Positions 1 through 8,244 of a stretch of 64,000 nt of DNA are shown here, piece by piece. Position numbers and translations under genes: made by a program. Position 1 is the stretch's first letter; each line of letters begins with the position of its first letter. Under the pieces are notes generated by a model. That model made no database searches and was not told the origin of the DNA. It saw nothing but the letters and a program-made list of their open reading frames with translations. The DNA is from an uncultured Bacteroides sp. (GTDB lineage Bacteria; Bacteroidota; Bacteroidia; Bacteroidales; Bacteroidaceae). The stretch covers positions 69,717-133,716 of the forward strand of contig CALADS010000038.1 of assembly GCA_937890825.1 (NCBI GenBank). The letters run 5' to 3'.

Positions 1-303
1 GCCTCCGCTTCCACATAGTCTTAATCCTCCGGATGAAGGTAGAAAGGGTTCTGCCGATTTTATATCTGCATACGGCAACACTTTTTTCCACAAAGCACGA
101 TGTATAATGAGTTCTTTGTCGGTAGCTTCCAGGGTTAGCGGGCAATAAAATAAGCCGCTGAGCAGCACGAAGAAAAAAATGACAATGGCAAAAACGCTAC
201 TGCCGGTAGGAAGATGTGACTGGTAAATAACCATTCCTAAAGCGATGATGACCGTCAGTGTCACTGCTTTACAGTAGTTGCTGAAATGAACTTTTGATTT
301 CAT
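1..303 (-). CDS. PH-domain-like membrane protein, cut by window edge
   Basis: Reading the minus strand from an ATG at 301-303, an open frame runs to position 1 without a stop (101 codons, C-terminus outside the window). The first residues MKSKVHFSNYCKAVTLTVII lead into two closely spaced hydrophobic segments (about residues 13-30 and 37-55). A soluble stretch follows with the pattern of bacterial PH-like membrane proteins (EATDKELIIHRALWKKVLPY, then IKSAEPF). I infer a small inner-membrane protein of unknown function. It lies 21 bp downstream of the XRE regulator on the same strand and is probably the last gene seen of a three-gene operon. The fold assignment is tentative; the frame itself is well supported. 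Confidence 0.6.
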   Translation of the reverse strand, partial: MKSKVHFSNYCKAVTLTVIIALGMVIYQSHLPTGSSVFAIVIFFFVLLSGLFYCPLTLEATDKELIIHRALWKKVLPYADIKSAEPFLPSSGGLRLCGSGG

Positions 304-324
304 GATAAGTTATTTTTAGTTGAA

Positions 325-531
325 TTAATCGTCTTCCTCCAGAATGAAGATAGACTCTACGGGTTTCTCAAAATACCGGCTGATTTTCAGCGCCAGCGGA
401 GTGGAAGGCAGAAAGCGGTTGTTCTCAATAGCCACAATCGTTTGCCTGCTTACACTTACCGCATCGGCCAATTGCTGTTGGGTGATGTCTTTTTCGGCTC
501 TTTCTACCTTGATTCTATTCTTCATCTTCAC
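325..531 (-). CDS. XRE-family helix-turn-helix regulator
   Basis: A 68-residue protein that is almost entirely one helix-turn-helix domain. Residues about 5-60 carry the Cro/CI pattern: ITQQQLADAVSVSRQTIVAIENNR covers helices 2 and 3 (written here as the motif region 15-38), followed by P-S-T-P-L-A-L-K-I-S-R. The acidic tail FILEEDD is typical of the small YozG-like regulators. The start overlaps the end of the upstream membrane protein by 17 bp, which suggests translational coupling. A second ATG two codons in is an equally possible start. Such regulators are often encoded beside the membrane proteins they control; autoregulation of this operon is inference. Confidence 0.85.
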   Translation of the reverse strand: MKMKNRIKVERAEKDITQQQLADAVSVSRQTIVAIENNRFLPSTPLALKISRYFEKPVESIFILEEDD

Positions 532-922
532 TCATTTTTAAATAACGGTTCATTTCCAAACGGAAAAGAATGACAAATATCACGGGTAGCAATACTAAAT
601 TGATGGCCATGAAATTGAGGTAATCAATACCATTGATAAGAAGGGTACTGGCTATCAGCAGGATTACCCAAATGTAGATGGAATTGAGCAGAGAGGCTAG
701 ACGGATGGTACGAGTCATTTCATCTTCTATCCTTTCACGTGAGCAGGTGATGAGCAAGGCGCCGATTGTAATGCCGATAATGGCGGCATCGTTGCAGATG
801 GTTTCCATCTCGCCGGAGAAGGATACAATGCCTGCCAACACGAGAATCCCTAAAACGAGAGTAGGGATAAATAGAATCCACCCAAGAGGTCTTAAAGCGT
901 GAGGAAATAAAATCGTTTTCAT
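515..922 (-). CDS. Four-helix integral membrane protein, unknown function
   Basis: A 135-residue hydrophobic protein with four predicted membrane segments (about residues 12-35, 43-60, 80-97 and 102-122) and short charged loops (RERIEDEMTRTIR between the second and third). The C-terminus is acidic (SEDEE). I do not recognise a catalytic motif. The arrangement of a small multi-pass membrane protein followed by an overlapping XRE regulator and another membrane protein recurs in Bacteroidetes, but the function is unknown. It is the first gene of the minus-strand operon and has its own promoter at 970-1000. Confidence 0.7.
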   Translation of the reverse strand: MKTILFPHALRPLGWILFIPTLVLGILVLAGIVSFSGEMETICNDAAIIGITIGALLITCSRERIEDEMTRTIRLASLLNSIYIWVILLIASTLLINGIDYLNFMAINLVLLPVIFVILFRLEMNRYLKMSEDEE

Positions 923-969
923 AACTCTTAGTTATTTATGGTTTGCCACTATGGCTTACCTTCTTGTCA

Positions 970-1000
970 CAAAGATATGAATAATTTCCAAAAAGACAAG
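970..1000 (-). promoter_or_regulatory. Bacteroidetes promoter for the membrane protein/XRE operon
   Basis: On the minus strand the -7 box TATCTTTG (complement of 970-977) fits TAnnTTTG exactly. A near-consensus -33 element CTTG (997-1000) lies 19 bp upstream. The start codon at 922 is about 40 nt downstream of the expected transcription start. The remaining intergenic DNA to 1182 is AT-rich and shows nothing else clear. Confidence 0.65.
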
Positions 1001-1182
1001 TATGCTTTACTTTATCTTCATGTTTTTTTATATGAAATTGTGTTTAGAGAAGGAGATTAAAAGGTCAGTATGCTTTGTATTTTAAGTAAAATGCAAAAGA
1101 GGGATTGTTTATGTTGTGAATATTATTTTATTTTGCATAAGTAGCTTGATATTGGTTCACAGAAAATAATAATAATATAGCA

Positions 1183-1611
1183 ATGATAAGGAGATTTGAA
1201 AGGTTGGATATGGAAACTGTCTTGCAGATATGGCTGGAGGGAAATCTGCAGGCACATCCGTTTATTTCAGCTTCTTATTGGGAGGGTCATCTGGATATGA
1301 TGCGTGAAGTTTTGCCCCAATCGGAAGTGTATGTCTATTCACAGGAGGGGAAGGTGATTGCTTTTGTAGGTTTGGATCAAAACTACATCGCTGGTATCTT
1401 TATACAGAAGGAATGGCGTTCGCAGGGAATAGGGGGGAGGTTGCTGGCTTTTCTTAAAGAAAGAAAACCGGCTCTTATGTTGTGTGTATATCGGAAAAAT
1501 GAACGGGCCTGTCGTTTTTATTTAAAAGAGAACTTTCAGATTAAAGAGGAAAAAACCGATTATCCTACGGGTGAAAAAGAGTATCTGATGGAGTGGAAAT
1601 CTGCTCCCTAG
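1183..1611 (+). CDS. GNAT-family N-acetyltransferase
   Basis: A 142-residue single-domain acetyltransferase. Acetyl-CoA-binding motif A is visible as I-F-I-Q-K-E-W-R-S-Q-G-I-G-G-R-L-L (about residues 73-89), with the R/Q-x-x-G-x-G/A phosphate loop, and motif B as YRKNERACRFYLKENF (about 103-118). The start IRRFERLDMETVLQIWLEGN matches the YjaB-like group of small GNATs. The substrate cannot be predicted. The gene stands alone on the plus strand between divergent and downstream units. No good promoter was found; an imperfect TATTTTG lies near 1130. Confidence 0.88.
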   Translation: MIRRFERLDMETVLQIWLEGNLQAHPFISASYWEGHLDMMREVLPQSEVYVYSQEGKVIAFVGLDQNYIAGIFIQKEWRSQGIGGRLLAFLKERKPALMLCVYRKNERACRFYLKENFQIKEEKTDYPTGEKEYLMEWKSAP

Positions 1612-1640
1612 CTGTAACTGTTTTGTCATGCGGATGTTAC
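1612..1640 (+). promoter_or_regulatory. Pho-box-like direct repeats
   Basis: Three 7-mers recur at exact 11-bp spacing: CTGTAAC (1612), TTGTCAT (1623) and ATGTTAC (1634). The first two match the enterobacterial Pho box half-site CTGTCAT at 5 of 7 and 6 of 7 positions with the canonical 4-bp spacer. They lie about 45-70 bp upstream of the -7 box of a TonB receptor/acid-phosphatase operon. The match is by eye; PhoB control is an inference from sequence plus gene content. Confidence 0.4.
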
Positions 1641-1683
1641 CTGTTCTTCAAACTGTTGCAAATTTCATGTAATTTGTTGCCTC

Positions 1684-1691
1684 TACTTTTG
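1684..1691 (+). promoter_or_regulatory. -7 promoter element of the TonB receptor operon
   Basis: TACTTTTG fits the Bacteroidetes -7 consensus TAnnTTTG. The -33 region is weak (TTTC at 1663-1666), as expected for an activator-dependent promoter. The ATG at 1721 would have a leader of about 24 nt. Confidence 0.55.
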
Positions 1692-1720
1692 CGGCATCAA
1701 ATTAACAGTTTACAACAGGT

Positions 1721-4582
1721 ATGAAAAAAGAAACAGGTATGAAAAAGATTGTAAAAGCTTGCCTATTTGTTTTATTGATGGCAGGAGGAAATACGCATGT
1801 GTGGGCAGATGAAGATGTCAGCGTGGTGAAACAGAGCACCATCTGCGGACGTATTGTAGATGCCTCGAAGCAGATTCTTCCCGGAGCATCTATCTATATC
1901 GAAAAATTAAAGACTGGGGTGACCAGTGACGTGAACGGATTCTATTCTTTCGCCAACTTGAATCCGGGAACCTATACGGTAAAGGTGACTTATGTAGGCT
2001 ATTCGCCCGTAGAACTGCAAATTGTGGTTCCTGAAGGTAAGACCTTGGAAAAAGATGTAGTCTTGAATGAGGGAGTTGAATTACAAGAAGTGGTTGTAGG
2101 GGGTGCTTTTCAAGGACAGCGTCGGGCACTTAACATGCAGAAAAGCGGCATAGGAATTACGAATGTAGTGTCGGCCGACCAGGTAGGCAAGTTCCCGGAT
2201 TCGAATATAGGCGATGCTCTGAAGCGCATCAATGGTATCAATGTACAGTACGACCAGGGAGAGGCCCGCTTCGGACAGGTACGTGGTACCAGTGCCGACC
2301 TGACTTCGGTAACGGTTAATGGCAACCGCATTCCTTCGGCTGAGGGAGATACCCGTAACGTGCAGCTCGACTTGATTCCTGCCGACATGGTGCAGACCAT
2401 TGAGGTGAATAAGGTGGTTACCTCGGATATGGACGGTGATGCCATTGGCGGAGCTATCAATCTGGTGACGAAAAGCACTCCGTATAAGCGAGTAATCAGT
2501 GCTACGGCTGGTTCCGGATACAACTGGATTAGCGCAAAACCGCTTTGGAATCTGGGATTTACATACGGTGACCGTTATTTTAAGAATAAGCTGGGTGTGA
2601 TGCTTTCGGCTTCTTATCAGTACGCACCGGGCGGGTCGGATAATACGGAATTTGAATACGATGTGGACGATGACAACCAGGTGTATCTGGATAAGGCGGA
2701 GATTCGTCAGTATTATGTGACGCGTGAGCGTCAGAGCTATTCATTGGCTGCCGATTATAAGTTTAATGCGAATCACAGCATTTCGTTTAAGGGTATCTAT
2801 AACCGTCGCAGTGACTGGGAGAACCGTTACCGTATGACTTTTAAGAAACTGAACGATGAACCGAAAGATAGGAGTATTGTACTGCAAACCAAGGCTGGAG
2901 CGCATGATAATAAAAATGCTCGTTTGGAGTTGCAGCAGACTATGGACTTCACTTTGGATGGAAAGCATCAGCTTGGAAAATTAGGTATGGATTGGGCTGC
3001 TTCTTATTCACGGGCTACGGAAGACCGTCCTGACGAGCGTTATTTTGGGGTTGCCATGAAGGGGAAGAAGAACAAAGATTTCTTTCAAGACTTTACTTTC
3101 TTGGATAAAACGTCCAGACAACCGTATCCTAGCAAGGGATTAGGGGATGTAAGTCAGTATACTTGGGGCATTGATGAATTGACCAATAGCGATCAGGAAA
3201 CAAAAGAAAATGAGTGGAAATTCCGGCTAAACTTTGAATTGCCGCTCACCCAGGGGCTGTTTGGAAATACGTTGAGATTTGGTGCCAAATATACGGCCAA
3301 GGACAAGGAACGTGAAACTACTTGCTTCAGTTATGCGGATGCGTATGAAGATGCGTCTGAAGACGAATGGCAGCAACATCTCAGCAGTCAGATTAGAAAG
3401 GGCTTTATGCCGGGTGATCATTATTTGAATGGTTCTTCCTTCATCAGTAAGACATACATGGGGAAAATGACTTTTGCCGATATGGAGGGTGTTAAAATGC
3501 TGGAAGAATCGGCAGGAGACTATTCGGCTAAGGAACAGGTAACCAGTGCTTACCTGCGTTTGGATCAACGTTTGGGTGAAAGACTGGAGGCGGTAGCCGG
3601 ACTTCGTATGGAACGTACGGACTTGAAATATAGTGGGGTGAACTGGATTGTAGATGATCTGGAAGACGAACAAGGCCGGTTGGAGCCTACGGGTAATCAC
3701 AAGCATCATTACACCAATTGGTTGCCTAGCTTATTACTGAAATATAATGTGAATGACGATTTGAAACTGCGTGCTTCGTATACACAGACCTTGTCTCGAC
3801 CAAAGTATTCGGCATTGGTGCCTAGCATCAACTACAACATTGCCGAGGAGGAGGCTAAGATAGGGAACGCGAATCTGAAACCGACTACGGCACACAATCT
3901 GGACCTCAGCGGTGAGTATTACTTCAAGAGTGTAGGACTGGTGAGCCTCGGAGTATTCTATAAGAGGGTGAAGGATGTGATTGTAGATGAAGTATGGCGT
4001 GCTACTTCCGATCCCAATATCCCTGATGGATTATTGAATGAAGACGGTGAGCCGGTGAAGTATGAAATCAGTCGTCCTATCAATGCCTATGATGCCGATC
4101 TGTTTGGGGTAGAGGTGGCTTATCAGCGTGATTTCGGCTTCATAGCTCCGGCACTGAAATCGGTGGGCTTCTATGGTACATATACATATACGCACGGAAA
4201 GACTAAAAATTATCAGTTTGAACACCGCAAAGTGGCCGACGGTGAGGAGGTTAAGATGACGGGCTCGCCGGAGCATACAACCAATGCTTCTCTTTATTAT
4301 GAAAAGAATGGCATTAATGTGAGACTTTCTTATAATTTTGCATCCGATTTCATTGATGAGATGGGAGCTAATGCGCTACTGGATCGTTATTATGATAAGG
4401 TAAACTATATGGATGTCAATGCCAGCTATACTTGGGGAAAACGTTTTAAAACAACGGTTTATGCTGAGGCTACTAACTTGTTAAATCAGCCGTTGCGTTA
4501 TTATTGTGGTACAAAAGACCGCACGATGCAAGTAGAATACTATGGCGTGAAGGTAAATGCAGGTATTAAAATCAATTTCTAA
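1721..4582 (+). CDS. TonB-dependent receptor, probable phosphate-ester uptake
   Basis: A 953-residue outer-membrane receptor. Two in-frame ATGs (1721 and 1739) precede the signal peptide; the second, MKKIVKACLFVLLMAGG, gives the more usual one. A carboxypeptidase-like beta-sandwich follows (about residues 40-110, GRIVDASKQILPGASIYIEK), then a plug with GITNVVSADQVGKFPDSNIG and GDAIGGAINLVTK, then a long barrel ending in a terminal Phe. The plug resembles the TonB-Xanth-Caul receptor type rather than SusC, and no SusD partner follows. Instead a secreted phosphatase starts 21 bp downstream. I infer uptake of a compound released by, or bound with, that phosphatase, such as a phosphorylated sugar or inositol phosphate. 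The substrate is unproven. Confidence 0.9.
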   Translation: MKKETGMKKIVKACLFVLLMAGGNTHVWADEDVSVVKQSTICGRIVDASKQILPGASIYIEKLKTGVTSDVNGFYSFANLNPGTYTVKVTYVGYSPVELQIVVPEGKTLEKDVVLNEGVELQEVVVGGAFQGQRRALNMQKSGIGITNVVSADQVGKFPDSNIGDALKRINGINVQYDQGEARFGQVRGTSADLTSVTVNGNRIPSAEGDTRNVQLDLIPADMVQTIEVNKVVTSDMDGDAIGGAINLVTKSTPYKRVISATAGSGYNWISAKPLWNLGFTYGDRYFKNKLGVMLSASYQYAPGGSDNTEFEYDVDDDNQVYLDKAEIRQYYVTRERQSYSLAADYKFNANHSISFKGIYNRRSDWENRYRMTFKKLNDEPKDRSIVLQTKAGAHDNKNARLELQQTMDFTLDGKHQLGKLGMDWAASYSRATEDRPDERYFGVAMKGKKNKDFFQDFTFLDKTSRQPYPSKGLGDVSQYTWGIDELTNSDQETKENEWKFRLNFELPLTQGLFGNTLRFGAKYTAKDKERETTCFSYADAYEDASEDEWQQHLSSQIRKGFMPGDHYLNGSSFISKTYMGKMTFADMEGVKMLEESAGDYSAKEQVTSAYLRLDQRLGERLEAVAGLRMERTDLKYSGVNWIVDDLEDEQGRLEPTGNHKHHYTNWLPSLLLKYNVNDDLKLRASYTQTLSRPKYSALVPSINYNIAEEEAKIGNANLKPTTAHNLDLSGEYYFKSVGLVSLGVFYKRVKDVIVDEVWRATSDPNIPDGLLNEDGEPVKYEISRPINAYDADLFGVEVAYQRDFGFIAPALKSVGFYGTYTYTHGKTKNYQFEHRKVADGEEVKMTGSPEHTTNASLYYEKNGINVRLSYNFASDFIDEMGANALLDRYYDKVNYMDVNASYTWGKRFKTTVYAEATNLLNQPLRYYCGTKDRTMQVEYYGVKVNAGIKINF

Positions 4583-4603
4583 ACGACTAACTGTTTTTAT
4601 TCT

Positions 4604-5539
4604 ATGAGAAAGTTATCATTTGTTTTACTGCTCGCCATGCTTTGTGGTGTGGTGCAAGCGCAAATTACTGATTACAGTATCTTTAAACATAAGTTTAATT
4701 TCTATGTAGCCAATGACCTGGGACGCAACGGATATTATGATCAGAAGCCCATAGCCGAACGGATGGGCGAGATGGCAGATAAGGGCGTTGATCCTGAATT
4801 TGTGTTGGCTACGGGGGATATTCATCATTTTGAAGGCGTGGCCAGTGTGAACGACCCTTTGTGGATGACCAATTATGAATTGGTATACAGTCATCCAGAG
4901 TTAATGCTGCCTTGGTTTCCCGTATTGGGGAATCATGAATATCGGGGGAATACGCAGGCTGTGCTAGACTACAGTCGGGTGTCTCGCCGGTGGGTGATGC
5001 CGGCTCGGTATTATACGCAGGTATTTAGTGATAAGGGGATGACGTTGCGTGTTGTTTGGATAGACACTGCTCCGCTAATTGGTAAGTATCGTAGGGAAAA
5101 AGATAAATATCCCGATGCCAGTCTGCAAGATGACAACCGTCAGTTGGCTTGGATGGATTCTGTACTGACAGCTGCACGCGAAGATTGGGTGATCGTAGCT
5201 GGTCATCATCCCATTTATGCCGAGACACCTAAGGATGCAGAAGAGCGGGTGGATATGCAGCAAAGAGTAGATCCTATCTTGCGTCGTCATCACGTGGATA
5301 TGTATCTATGCGGACATATTCATAACTTTCAGCATATTCGCATCAAAGGCAGTGACATAGACTATATTACCAATTCTGCCGGCTCATTAAGTCGTAAGGT
5401 AAAGCCTGTAGAAGGTACGCTGTTTTGCAGTCCAGAGCCAGGGTTTTCCATAGTTTCGGCTAGTAAACAACAATTGGAACTGCGTATGATCGATAAAAAA
5501 GGTAATGTATTGTATACTGTAACGCGCAGTAAGAAATAG
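4604..5539 (+). CDS. Secreted metallophosphoesterase (purple acid phosphatase-like)
   Basis: A 311-residue protein with a cleavable signal peptide (MRKLSFVLLLAMLCGVVQAQ) and the calcineurin-like metallophosphoesterase motifs in order: N-D-L-G (about 38-41), GDIHH (about 69-73), GNHEY (about 108-112), GHHP (about 200-203) and CGHIHNFQ (about 237-244). Spacing and the GNHEY motif resemble tartrate-resistant/purple acid phosphatases. It probably hydrolyses phosphomonoesters in the periplasm or at the surface using two metal ions. It shares an operon with the preceding receptor, 21 bp apart, and is followed by a strong terminator. A phosphodiesterase activity cannot be excluded. Confidence 0.87.
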   Translation: MRKLSFVLLLAMLCGVVQAQITDYSIFKHKFNFYVANDLGRNGYYDQKPIAERMGEMADKGVDPEFVLATGDIHHFEGVASVNDPLWMTNYELVYSHPELMLPWFPVLGNHEYRGNTQAVLDYSRVSRRWVMPARYYTQVFSDKGMTLRVVWIDTAPLIGKYRREKDKYPDASLQDDNRQLAWMDSVLTAAREDWVIVAGHHPIYAETPKDAEERVDMQQRVDPILRRHHVDMYLCGHIHNFQHIRIKGSDIDYITNSAGSLSRKVKPVEGTLFCSPEPGFSIVSASKQQLELRMIDKKGNVLYTVTRSKK

Positions 5540-5548
5540 AAAAAATAT

Positions 5549-5594
5549 AAAAAGCTTAATAAATACTTTCTGAATCGTATTTATTAAGCTTTTT
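5549..5594. terminator. Bidirectional terminator, 18-bp stem
   Basis: A perfect 18-bp inverted repeat (5549-5566 and 5577-5594, loop 10 nt) runs into U-rich ends on both strands. It lies between convergent genes ending at 5539 (+) and 5635 (-). Confidence 0.85.
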
Positions 5595-5634
5595 ATTACT
5601 GTAAAGTCATCTGTATCGTTCGGAAAAGTTGTTT

Positions 5635-6870
5635 TTATTCTATTCGCTTGCATCCGTTGGCCTGCATAAACTCTTGCAGTTGTGTTTCATGATTTCCTTG
5701 CAGCAGAATGTGATGGTTACCTAGTGGATTACGTAGGAAATAACCCGAAGAAGTGTTTAGATGTACCCTTACCTGAGTGCGGCACATATTGATGTAGTTG
5801 GTATTCTCCGTCAGTGTGCCCGTGCTGAGGTAATATTCATCTAAGCATTCTCCACCACATTTTAATAAGGTGACGTCGCCTGTGGGCAGCAGGCCTTGGA
5901 TGCCAATGCCTATTTCTGTTTCAAAGTGACTGCGTAGGATATATTGCTCGGTTTGGTTCAATCCTACGGTACAGTGAGCCAGTACCAGTTCATTTTTAGT
6001 ACTTTGTATCATGGATGGATTGGCCATGAAGCCCACTTTTCCAGTCACGGCTTTGGCTGCCAATAAGGTGAATACCGATTGCAGGTCGCCTTCACATCCT
6101 GCAATGATTCCTTCATCATTCAGTAAGGCCAATGCCAGACAGCCGGTGGTTCCCAGCTTCTTGATAAGACGAAAACAACTGAGCGTCAAAGCATTCAGTT
6201 TTTCTTCTTGTACCAATCGTTTTAGGGCCATATAGAGTCTCATGGCTTTCAGCATATCTTCTGGCGTAGCTTCTCTGCATGCCAGTGCTTTTTGGGCTAG
6301 TAAGGCCGATTGTTCTCCCACTTCGTCGTCGGTTATTTCCTCGTAATAGGCATAGACTCGCTCTAATGGTAAGTTGAGGTAATCTACTGTCCAGCGCTGC
6401 TTGGCTAGTAAATAATCTACGTTGCTGGATATAAGCCAACTAGATGGTGTTCCCACCACCCCAATTCTGCTGTTCTTCAAGTTGCTTTGTGCCTGGAAAT
6501 TGCCGGCCAGTACAAAGATGCGCTTCACAATGCTATGGAGGTCGCCGTGCAGAATTTCGCTTTTCATGCCACGCACACGTAGCCATGATGAAATTTCCAA
6601 TGCGGCAGCCAGCGAATTTTGCATACCGTCGGCCAATAGAATGGCAGGGCGGGGGAGAGATTCAAAATGCTGGATGACGGTTCGTTCCACACCTCCTGTG
6701 GCTATGAACAAAATACAGAAATCATTGGGAGATAGTTGGCAGATATGTTCTTCATCTATAAAACGCACCGTGAAATATTTTTCCAGTTCCGTGAGCAGTA
6801 ACTCATGTGCACTGCGCACGGATGTCTGTTTATGTAATGCAGACGAAAAAGAGATTAGGTTAATGACCAT
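5635..6870 (-). CDS. L-fucose/L-arabinose isomerase-fold protein
   Basis: A 411-residue soluble protein without a signal peptide. Its overall plan resembles the FucI/AraA isomerase superfamily: an N-terminal Rossmann-like half (VINLISFSS, then ILFIATGGVERT and RIGVVGTPSSWL), a middle part with LNDEGIIAGCEGDLQSVFT (metal-site-like acidic residues around 247-255), and a C-terminal beta-rich half with the LLKCGGECLDEYYLSTG motif (about 333-349). Related proteins in Bacteroides are usually annotated only as hypothetical or fucose-isomerase-like. No sugar transporter or kinase is next to it, so the substrate is unknown. It stands alone with its own promoter at 6897-6904. Confidence 0.55.
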   Translation of the reverse strand: MVINLISFSSALHKQTSVRSAHELLLTELEKYFTVRFIDEEHICQLSPNDFCILFIATGGVERTVIQHFESLPRPAILLADGMQNSLAAALEISSWLRVRGMKSEILHGDLHSIVKRIFVLAGNFQAQSNLKNSRIGVVGTPSSWLISSNVDYLLAKQRWTVDYLNLPLERVYAYYEEITDDEVGEQSALLAQKALACREATPEDMLKAMRLYMALKRLVQEEKLNALTLSCFRLIKKLGTTGCLALALLNDEGIIAGCEGDLQSVFTLLAAKAVTGKVGFMANPSMIQSTKNELVLAHCTVGLNQTEQYILRSHFETEIGIGIQGLLPTGDVTLLKCGGECLDEYYLSTGTLTENTNYINMCRTQVRVHLNTSSGYFLRNPLGNHHILLQGNHETQLQEFMQANGCKRIE

Positions 6871-6896
6871 AAAGCTGTATTTAATTTATGAATACT

Positions 6897-6904
6897 CAAA
6901 GTTA
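6897..6904 (-). promoter_or_regulatory. -7 element for the isomerase-like gene
   Basis: The minus strand reads TAACTTTG, an exact TAnnTTTG, 27 bp upstream of the start codon at 6870. The -33 region is not clear. Confidence 0.5.
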
Positions 6905-6997
6905 ACTTTTTCTTTTTATTCTGCATAACGATTTTATGATAGATAAGGTTTTTAAAGTTTTTATGTATAAGCATTCCGTAGGTATCAAATAATTCGC

Positions 6998-7005
6998 TAC
7001 ATTTG
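6998..7005 (+). promoter_or_regulatory. -7 element for the aminotransferase/permease operon
   Basis: TACATTTG matches TAnnTTTG and lies 39 bp upstream of the ATG at 7045. It is about 100 bp from the divergent promoter of the isomerase-like gene. The -33 region is weak. Confidence 0.55.
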
Positions 7006-7044
7006 CAATCTTAAAAGAATATAAATCTGATAATACAACGAATA

Positions 7045-8244
7045 ATGCCTAAAATATCCATTCGAGGAACCGAGATGCCTGCATCTCCTATCAGAAAATT
7101 GGCTCCCCTAGCCGAAGCTGCCAAACAGCGTGGAGTACATGTATTTCATCTGAATATTGGTCAGCCCGATTTGCCTACTCCGGAAGTGGCTTTACAGGCT
7201 ATACGTAATATAGACCGGAAAATCTTGGAATACAGTCCTAGTCAAGGCTACCGCAGCTACCGGGAAAAACTGGTAGGCTATTATGATAAATACAACATCA
7301 AACTGACGGCTGATGATATTATCATTACTTCGGGTGGTTCTGAGGCTGTACTATTCTCTTTTATGGCATGCTTGAATCCCGGTGATGAGATTATAGTGCC
7401 CGAACCTGCTTATGCTAACTATATGGCATTTGCTATATCTGCCGGTGCTAAGATTCGTACCATTGCCACTACTATTGAGGAAGGGTTTTCCTTGCCGAAA
7501 GTAGAGAAGTTCGAAGAACTTATCAATGAGCGTACGCGTGCTATTCTTATCTGTAATCCCAATAATCCTACCGGTTATCTGTACACCCGTAGAGAGATGA
7601 ACCAGATTCGTGATTTGGTAAAGAAGTACGATTTGTTTCTCTTTTCCGATGAGGTCTATCGTGAATTCATTTACACCGGCTCTCCCTATATCTCTGCCTG
7701 CCATTTAGAGGGAATCGAGCAGAACGTGGTACTGATAGATTCTGTATCGAAGCGGTATTCCGAATGTGGTATTCGTGTAGGCGCTTTGATTACGAAGAAT
7801 CAGGAAATTCGTGAAGCGGTTATGAAGTTCTGTCAGGCTCGTCTTAGTCCGCCTCTTATCGGTCAGATTGCCGCAGAAGCTTCACTGGATGCTGATGAGG
7901 AGTATCTGCGTGATACTTATGATGAATACGTGGATCGTCGTAAATGCTTGATTGATGGATTAAACCGGATTCCCGGTGTGTATTCACCTATCCCGATGGG
8001 CGCCTTCTATACAGTAGCTAAATTACCGGTAGATGATTCTGATAAATTCTGTGCCTGGTGTCTGTCGGAGTTTAACTATGAAGGACAGACAGTATTTATG
8101 GCTCCTGCTTCCGGATTCTATACCACTCCCGGTGCCGGACGCAACGAGGTGCGTATTGCTTACGTGTTGAAGAAAGAAGACCTGACCCGTGCGTTGCTTG
8201 TATTGGAGAAGGCCTTGGAAGCTTATCCCGGTCGTACGGAATGA
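7045..8244 (+). CDS. Class I/II PLP aminotransferase (aspartate aminotransferase-like)
   Basis: A 399-residue fold-type I PLP enzyme. Visible motifs: GQPDLPTPEVAL near residue 38, the substrate/phosphate-contact stretch ITSGGSEAVLF (about 95-105), NPNNPTGYL (about 171-179), the D-E-V-Y aldimine-stabilising region (about 203-206), and the lysine motif DSVSKRYSECGIRVG (about 232-246), where SK carries the PLP-binding lysine. It transfers amino groups between an amino acid and 2-oxoglutarate or a related oxoacid; aspartate is the usual annotation but specificity cannot be read. Its stop overlaps the next start (ATGA), so the two genes are translationally coupled. Confidence 0.9.
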   Translation: MPKISIRGTEMPASPIRKLAPLAEAAKQRGVHVFHLNIGQPDLPTPEVALQAIRNIDRKILEYSPSQGYRSYREKLVGYYDKYNIKLTADDIIITSGGSEAVLFSFMACLNPGDEIIVPEPAYANYMAFAISAGAKIRTIATTIEEGFSLPKVEKFEELINERTRAILICNPNNPTGYLYTRREMNQIRDLVKKYDLFLFSDEVYREFIYTGSPYISACHLEGIEQNVVLIDSVSKRYSECGIRVGALITKNQEIREAVMKFCQARLSPPLIGQIAAEASLDADEEYLRDTYDEYVDRRKCLIDGLNRIPGVYSPIPMGAFYTVAKLPVDDSDKFCAWCLSEFNYEGQTVFMAPASGFYTTPGAGRNEVRIAYVLKKEDLTRALLVLEKALEAYPGRTE

